Notes under the pieces: generated by a model
Database searches by the model: none
The model's input: the letters and a program-made list of their open reading frames with translations, nothing else
Told to the model about the DNA's origin: nothing
In this document: positions 6,094 through 8,390 of the stretch, one piece after another
Position numbering within the stretch: position 1 is the first letter of the stretch
Layout: each line of letters opens with the position of its first letter
Assembly (NCBI GenBank): GCA_964517175.1
Contig: CAZFBU010000172.1
Coordinates: 1 to 8,390, forward strand
Reading direction: 5' to 3'
Source: JADJNW01 sp964517175
Lineage (GTDB): Bacteria; Bacteroidota; Bacteroidia; Chitinophagales; Saprospiraceae
DNA length: 8,390 bases
Made by a program: the position numbers and the translations under genes

Positions 6094-6392
6094 GTTGGAG
6101 CTTTCGAGCAATGGATGAACTCAGTGATATTCATGAATATCTTGCTGAGCAAGTTTCTGAAAATAAAGCGGATGCTTTCGTTGAAGCTTTGCTTCAAAAA
6201 GTCAGGGAATTGGAAAACCATCCGGGGCGGTATGCCTTTTGCCAAAATGAAAAATTGCAAGAAAAAGGCTATCGTTGCATTAGATTCAATAGTTATCTAA
6301 TCATTTATTTTGTAATCGAAAATTTGGTTCAGATCATTGCGATCATGAACGCTAAGCGAAATCCTAAGGATTTTGATACTTTAGCAGAATAA
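6069..6392 (+). CDS. RelE/ParE-family toxin, probable TTG start
   Basis: A 107-residue protein with the RelE/ParE fold signature. It has a first strand with KISWSFRAMDELSDIHEYLAE (about 7-27, helix rich in acidic residues), a long second helix (ENKADAFVEALLQKVRELENHPG), and the C-terminal sheet GYRCIRFNSYLIIYFV, then IIAIMNAKRNPKDF. Positive residues Arg69 and Arg72 in the sheet, and the K-R-N-P end, match the region where RelE/ParE enzymes or gyrase inhibitors carry active basic residues. RelE-like members cut mRNA in the ribosome and ParE members poison gyrase; sequence alone cannot decide. The only in-frame ATG (6111) would delete the first strand, so I choose the TTG at 6069, which overlaps the antitoxin by 25 bases. 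Hand-counted GC in its lines is about 33-47%, against 60-70% in adjoining redox coding sequence, suggesting recent transfer. The stop lies 11 bases before the next gene. Confidence 0.8.
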   Translation: MEEHSTKISWSFRAMDELSDIHEYLAEQVSENKADAFVEALLQKVRELENHPGRYAFCQNEKLQEKGYRCIRFNSYLIIYFVIENLVQIIAIMNAKRNPKDFDTLAE

Positions 6393-6403
6393 AAGAATTA
6401 TTT

Positions 6404-7192
6404 ATGAGTGAATTAAACATAAAAACGATGGCGGATTACGCCGCTGCGGGCGAAGCGCCGGAAGTTTTGTTTTGGGTAGGCTGTGCAGGCAGCTATGACG
6501 CGCGCGCCCAGAAAGTGACCATCGCTTTCGCGAAAATATTGCAGGCTGCGGAGATCGAGTTTGCCATTCTTGGCAACGAAGAGAGCTGCACAGGCGATCC
6601 GGCGCGGCGCGCGGGCAATGAGTTTATCTTCCAGATGTCGGCTTTGCAGAACATTCAAACGCTGGATGCCTATAACGTCAAAAAGATCGTCACGGCTTGT
6701 CCACACTGCTTCAATACGCTGAAGAACGAATATCCGGCGCTCGGCGGCAATTATGACGTAGTACACCACACACAGTATTTGCAACAACTTATCGACGAAG
6801 GGCGCATCAAGCTCAAAGAAGGCGGCGCATTCAAGGGCAAGCGCATTACCTACCACGATTCCTGCTACCTGGGGCGCGTGAATGGGGTGTACGAAGCACC
6901 TCGATCCGTATTGGCGGAGTTGGACAACGATCTGGTGGAAATGAAACGCTCCCGCAAAAATGGCTTGTGCTGCGGCGCAGGCGGCTCGCAAATGTGGAAG
7001 GAAGACGAACCCGGCAACAAGCGCATCAACATCGAGCGTTCGGAAGAGGCGCTGGCAACCGGCGCGGAGATCATCGCAGTGAATTGCCCTTTCTGTCTGA
7101 CGATGATGAGCGATGGCGTGAAAGCCAAAGACAAGCAGGAGGAGGTGATGGTGTATGATTTGTCGGAGTTGATTGTGACGAATTTGGAGTAA
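6404..7192 (+). CDS. CCG-domain (HdrB-like) subunit of an HdrD/EtfD-like oxidoreductase
   Basis: A 262-residue soluble subunit with two cysteine-rich CCG domains. Domain 1 has Cys27 (VGCAGSYD), Cys62 (ESCTGDPARR) and Cys99/Cys102 (CPHC). Domain 2 has Cys154 (DSCYLGR), the Cys189-Cys190 doublet (LCCGAGG) and Cys228/Cys231 (CPFC). In HdrB and related proteins these motifs hold non-cubane [4Fe-4S] clusters at the substrate or electron-entry site. Domain 1 has Ser61 in place of the first cysteine of the doublet, a pattern I recall from EtfD/LutA-like proteins, so its cluster may differ or be absent. It completes the architecture begun by the 4414-5763 membrane subunit and is probably bound to it at the cytoplasmic face. 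Its start lies 11 bases after the toxin stop, so all four genes may share one transcript. A longer open frame on the opposite strand (6413-7222) has no motif support. Confidence 0.88.
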   Translation: MSELNIKTMADYAAAGEAPEVLFWVGCAGSYDARAQKVTIAFAKILQAAEIEFAILGNEESCTGDPARRAGNEFIFQMSALQNIQTLDAYNVKKIVTACPHCFNTLKNEYPALGGNYDVVHHTQYLQQLIDEGRIKLKEGGAFKGKRITYHDSCYLGRVNGVYEAPRSVLAELDNDLVEMKRSRKNGLCCGAGGSQMWKEDEPGNKRINIERSEEALATGAEIIAVNCPFCLTMMSDGVKAKDKQEEVMVYDLSELIVTNLE

Positions 7193-7611
7193 TATTGGAG
7201 CGAAAAAATACAATATCAGCAAAGGTGGGGTTGGCAGGATTCAAAGGCATTATACCAATTTTCAACCGATAATGGCGTATTGATAAGCCCTTAAAAATTG
7301 ATTTCCAATTATTTATGGTTTCCCCGAAGGGACGCTCCATAGGAGTCATTGACCTACGGTGCAATTTCTGATCCCGACCTACAATACGGGATTTCGCTTC
7401 GCTCGACTTCTCCCGAAAGCATCTGTTGCCTTCGGGGCGACTTCCAAACTGGTATAAGACACACCACCCACGAGCGACTGCCTCTCTAATCCAACTAAAT
7501 TTTGCTATCTTACGGTAATCTAACCTTATAGAGCAAGTCCGAAAACCATTAGGATAAATTACTGTTGTGTCTTTTGTAATTCTAACACAGAATACCTAAA
7601 ACCAAGGAATT
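7193..7611. other. Noncoding gap holding a MITE-like element
   Basis: No supported gene lies in these 419 bases. Positions 7250-7457 hold the inverted-repeat-bounded element described separately. The bases around it are AT-rich and hold no good promoter match. An in-frame stop at 7597 limits the Crp/Fnr gene to the ATG at 7612. The gap marks a change from GC-rich redox genes to the AT-rich regulator gene. Confidence 0.6.
7250..7457. mobile_element. MITE-like structured element with terminal inverted repeats
   Basis: The ends are inverted copies at 11 of 12 bases: TTATACCAATTT (7250-7261) and AAACTGGTATAA (7446-7457). Read as a TA-target element, the ends are TACCA and TGGTA, each next to a TA, as for Tc1/mariner-IS630-type insertions. 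Inside are further inverted pairs: CCCCGAAGG (7322-7330) with CCTTCGGGG (7429-7437); ATCCCG (7371-7376) with CGGGAT (7387-7392); and CCCGAA (7412-7417) with TTCGGG (7431-7436). No transposase is encoded, so a miniature inverted-repeat element or decayed insertion sequence fits best. The mobile nature is inferred; no longer target duplication is visible. Confidence 0.55.
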
Positions 7612-8157
7612 ATGAAAATTGGAAGTCTGCTGGTATTATTCAGACATCTCATTATAAAGTCCATGGAAAAAGGAGCAGTCATCATACAAGAGGGGGAAAC
7701 AAAAAAAGATGTCTATTTCATTAGAAAGGGATTGGTACGTGCTTATCACATTACTGAAAATGGGGATGAAATAACCTTCCAACTGTTCCCCGAATATCAT
7801 GTTTTTGGAAATGTGAGTTCCCTTTTATTTGATGAGCCCTCCAAGTATACTTTTCAAGCATTGGAGCGTACAAAGGTCTATACAATGGACTATGATTCCT
7901 TTCATGATGTGGTCAAAAATTCTAAATTTTTAGATTTAAACAAAATGGGACTTGGGCAAAGAGGGATGAGGCAAGTCTATCAAAGGGTGGAATCATTTGT
8001 TTTATTGTCCCCTGAAGAAAGGTATCTAAAATATATGAAGGATTATCCGACTGTTGTCAGTCGAGCGCCTGACAAATATATTGCCAACGTATTGGGTATC
8101 ACGCCTGTTTCATTGAGTAGAATTAAAAGACGAATCGCTACAAAAAGATACCCCTAG
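7612..8157 (+). CDS. Crp/Fnr-family transcriptional regulator
   Basis: A 181-residue DNA-binding regulator with the two-domain plan of the Crp/Fnr family. Residues ~18-105 are a cyclic-nucleotide-binding-like beta-barrel (EKGAVIIQEGETKKDVYFIRKG, then FPEYHVFGNVSSLLFDEPSKYTFQAL). A linker helix (113-130) follows, then a winged-helix with recognition helix TPVSLSRIKRRI (164-175). The ligand pocket lacks the glutamate and R-x-S phosphate contacts of Crp (FGN-SS instead of FGE). No cysteine set for an Fe-S cluster is present, so cAMP or oxygen sensing is unlikely; the signal is unknown. The N-terminus is shorter than in most Bacteroidota relatives, but an in-frame TAA at 7597 rules out an earlier start. 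AAGGA at 7604-7608 is unusually close to the ATG. Hand-counted GC of about 35% in several lines is much lower than in the redox genes, which suggests transfer. It may act on the secreted-protein gene downstream. Confidence 0.85.
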   Translation: MKIGSLLVLFRHLIIKSMEKGAVIIQEGETKKDVYFIRKGLVRAYHITENGDEITFQLFPEYHVFGNVSSLLFDEPSKYTFQALERTKVYTMDYDSFHDVVKNSKFLDLNKMGLGQRGMRQVYQRVESFVLLSPEERYLKYMKDYPTVVSRAPDKYIANVLGITPVSLSRIKRRIATKRYP

Positions 8158-8179
8158 CCTCATTTGTTATCTTTTGTTA

Positions 8180-8211
8180 TTGTCATGTCTTTTGGGATTA
8201 ACCTAATTTCG
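8180..8211 (+). promoter_or_regulatory. Possible promoter of the exported-protein gene
   Basis: TTG (8180-8182) and TAATTTCG (8204-8211) are spaced 21 bases apart and fit the Bacteroidota TTG-N17-23-TAnnTTTG pattern with one mismatch in the -7 element. Transcription would begin near 8217, leaving a short leader before the ATG at 8230. Just upstream, TTTGTTAT occurs twice (8163-8170 and 8173-8180) with a 10-base period, which would put both copies on one face of the helix. Confidence 0.4.
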
Positions 8212-8229
8212 CACCCAAAAGAATCAACA

Positions 8230-8390
8230 ATGAAAAAGAATACCCTTTTATCCTTACTTATTTTGCTCAGCACCTTTTCCACTATCGTGGGGCAAGAGGT
8301 TACGATCACCTACCCAGCGGGGCCTTTCGCCACCTTTTTTGATGGGGATTTGATTGGGGCAGACTATTGGTCTGACGAACCGAAAATCCT
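8230..8390 (+). CDS. Exported protein of unknown function, N-terminus (cut by right edge)
   Basis: Fifty-three complete codons are visible. Residues 1-22 are a signal peptide (MKKNTLLSLLILLSTF core, ending STIVGQ), as in Bacteroidota exported proteins. The mature part starts EVTITYPAGPF and continues FFDGDLIGADYWSDEPK; I do not recognise the family. The frame stays open to the window edge. It follows the Crp/Fnr gene by 72 bases on the same strand and has its own possible promoter. Coding potential is supported by the signal peptide; function is unassigned. Confidence 0.7.
   Translation, partial: MKKNTLLSLLILLSTFSTIVGQEVTITYPAGPFATFFDGDLIGADYWSDEPKI

Noticed and set aside
7192..7216. ATATTG/CAATAT hairpin after the CCG-domain gene as a terminator
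   Set aside because: The stem is only 6 bp, AT-rich, with a 13-base loop and no T-run after it.
6413..7222. 269-codon open frame on the minus strand, longer than the CCG-domain gene it opposes
   Set aside because: It shows no domain or motif, while the plus-strand frame has all CCG cysteine motifs. Long antisense frames arise readily opposite GC-rich codons.
7071..7364. 97-codon minus-strand frame spanning the end of the CCG gene and the MITE-like element
   Set aside because: It crosses an inverted-repeat element and antisense coding sequence and has no motif; it is most likely an accidental frame.
7456..7573. 8-base inverted pair AAGACACA (7456-7463) and TGTGTCTT (7566-7573)
   Set aside because: The arms are 102 bases apart and short, and such pairs are expected by chance in a gap of this size.

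Overview
The window reads as chromosome from a member of the Bacteroidota, most likely of the Saprospiria/Lewinella type, although the genus cannot be fixed from the sequence. The evidence is a SusC/Oar-style TonB-dependent receptor with a carboxypeptidase-regulatory-like N-terminus, a secreted protein ending in a type IX secretion (T9SS) sorting domain, signal peptides ending in A-x-Q or V-G-Q, weak or absent Shine-Dalgarno sequences, and a good TAnnTTTG promoter element.

Layout. (1) 1-557, minus: the 5' end of a TonB-dependent receptor gene that runs off the left edge. (2) 558-987: an AT-rich divergent intergenic region with three separate palindromes and a promoter for the next gene. (3) 988-2826, plus: a secreted protein made of a blue-copper (cupredoxin) domain, two ~200-residue tandem repeats of OB-fold character and a T9SS C-terminal domain. 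(4) 2922-3713, plus: a patatin-like phospholipase, convergent with (5) 3710-4204, minus: a PyrR-like phosphoribosyltransferase. Their stop codons overlap. (6) 4414-5763 and 6404-7192, plus: the two halves of a membrane-bound HdrD/EtfD-like iron-sulfur oxidoreductase. One is a membrane b-type/2x[4Fe-4S] subunit and the other a CCG-domain subunit. They are separated by (7) 5839-6392, an AT-rich RelE/ParE-type toxin-antitoxin pair. (8) 7193-7611: a noncoding gap holding a ~208-bp MITE-like element with near-perfect terminal inverted repeats. (9) 7612-8157, plus: an AT-rich Crp/Fnr-family regulator. (10) 8230-8390, plus: the start of an exported protein cut by the right edge.

How the genes fit together. 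The clearest functional unit is the pair 4414-5763 and 6404-7192. Together they rebuild the domain order of single-chain HdrD/EtfD-type enzymes, which move electrons between a soluble donor, such as electron-transfer flavoprotein, and the membrane quinone pool. The toxin-antitoxin pair lies on the same strand between them and has a markedly lower GC content, as expected for a later insertion tolerated because it keeps the transcript open. The cupredoxin protein is likely cell-surface attached or released. The other genes look like independent housekeeping or accessory units.

I found no CRISPR array, tRNA, rRNA, prophage or complete insertion sequence. I do not see a clearly new multi-gene system. 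The best leads are the toxin-antitoxin pair inside the redox operon, the cupredoxin/OB-repeat/T9SS architecture, and the MITE-like element.
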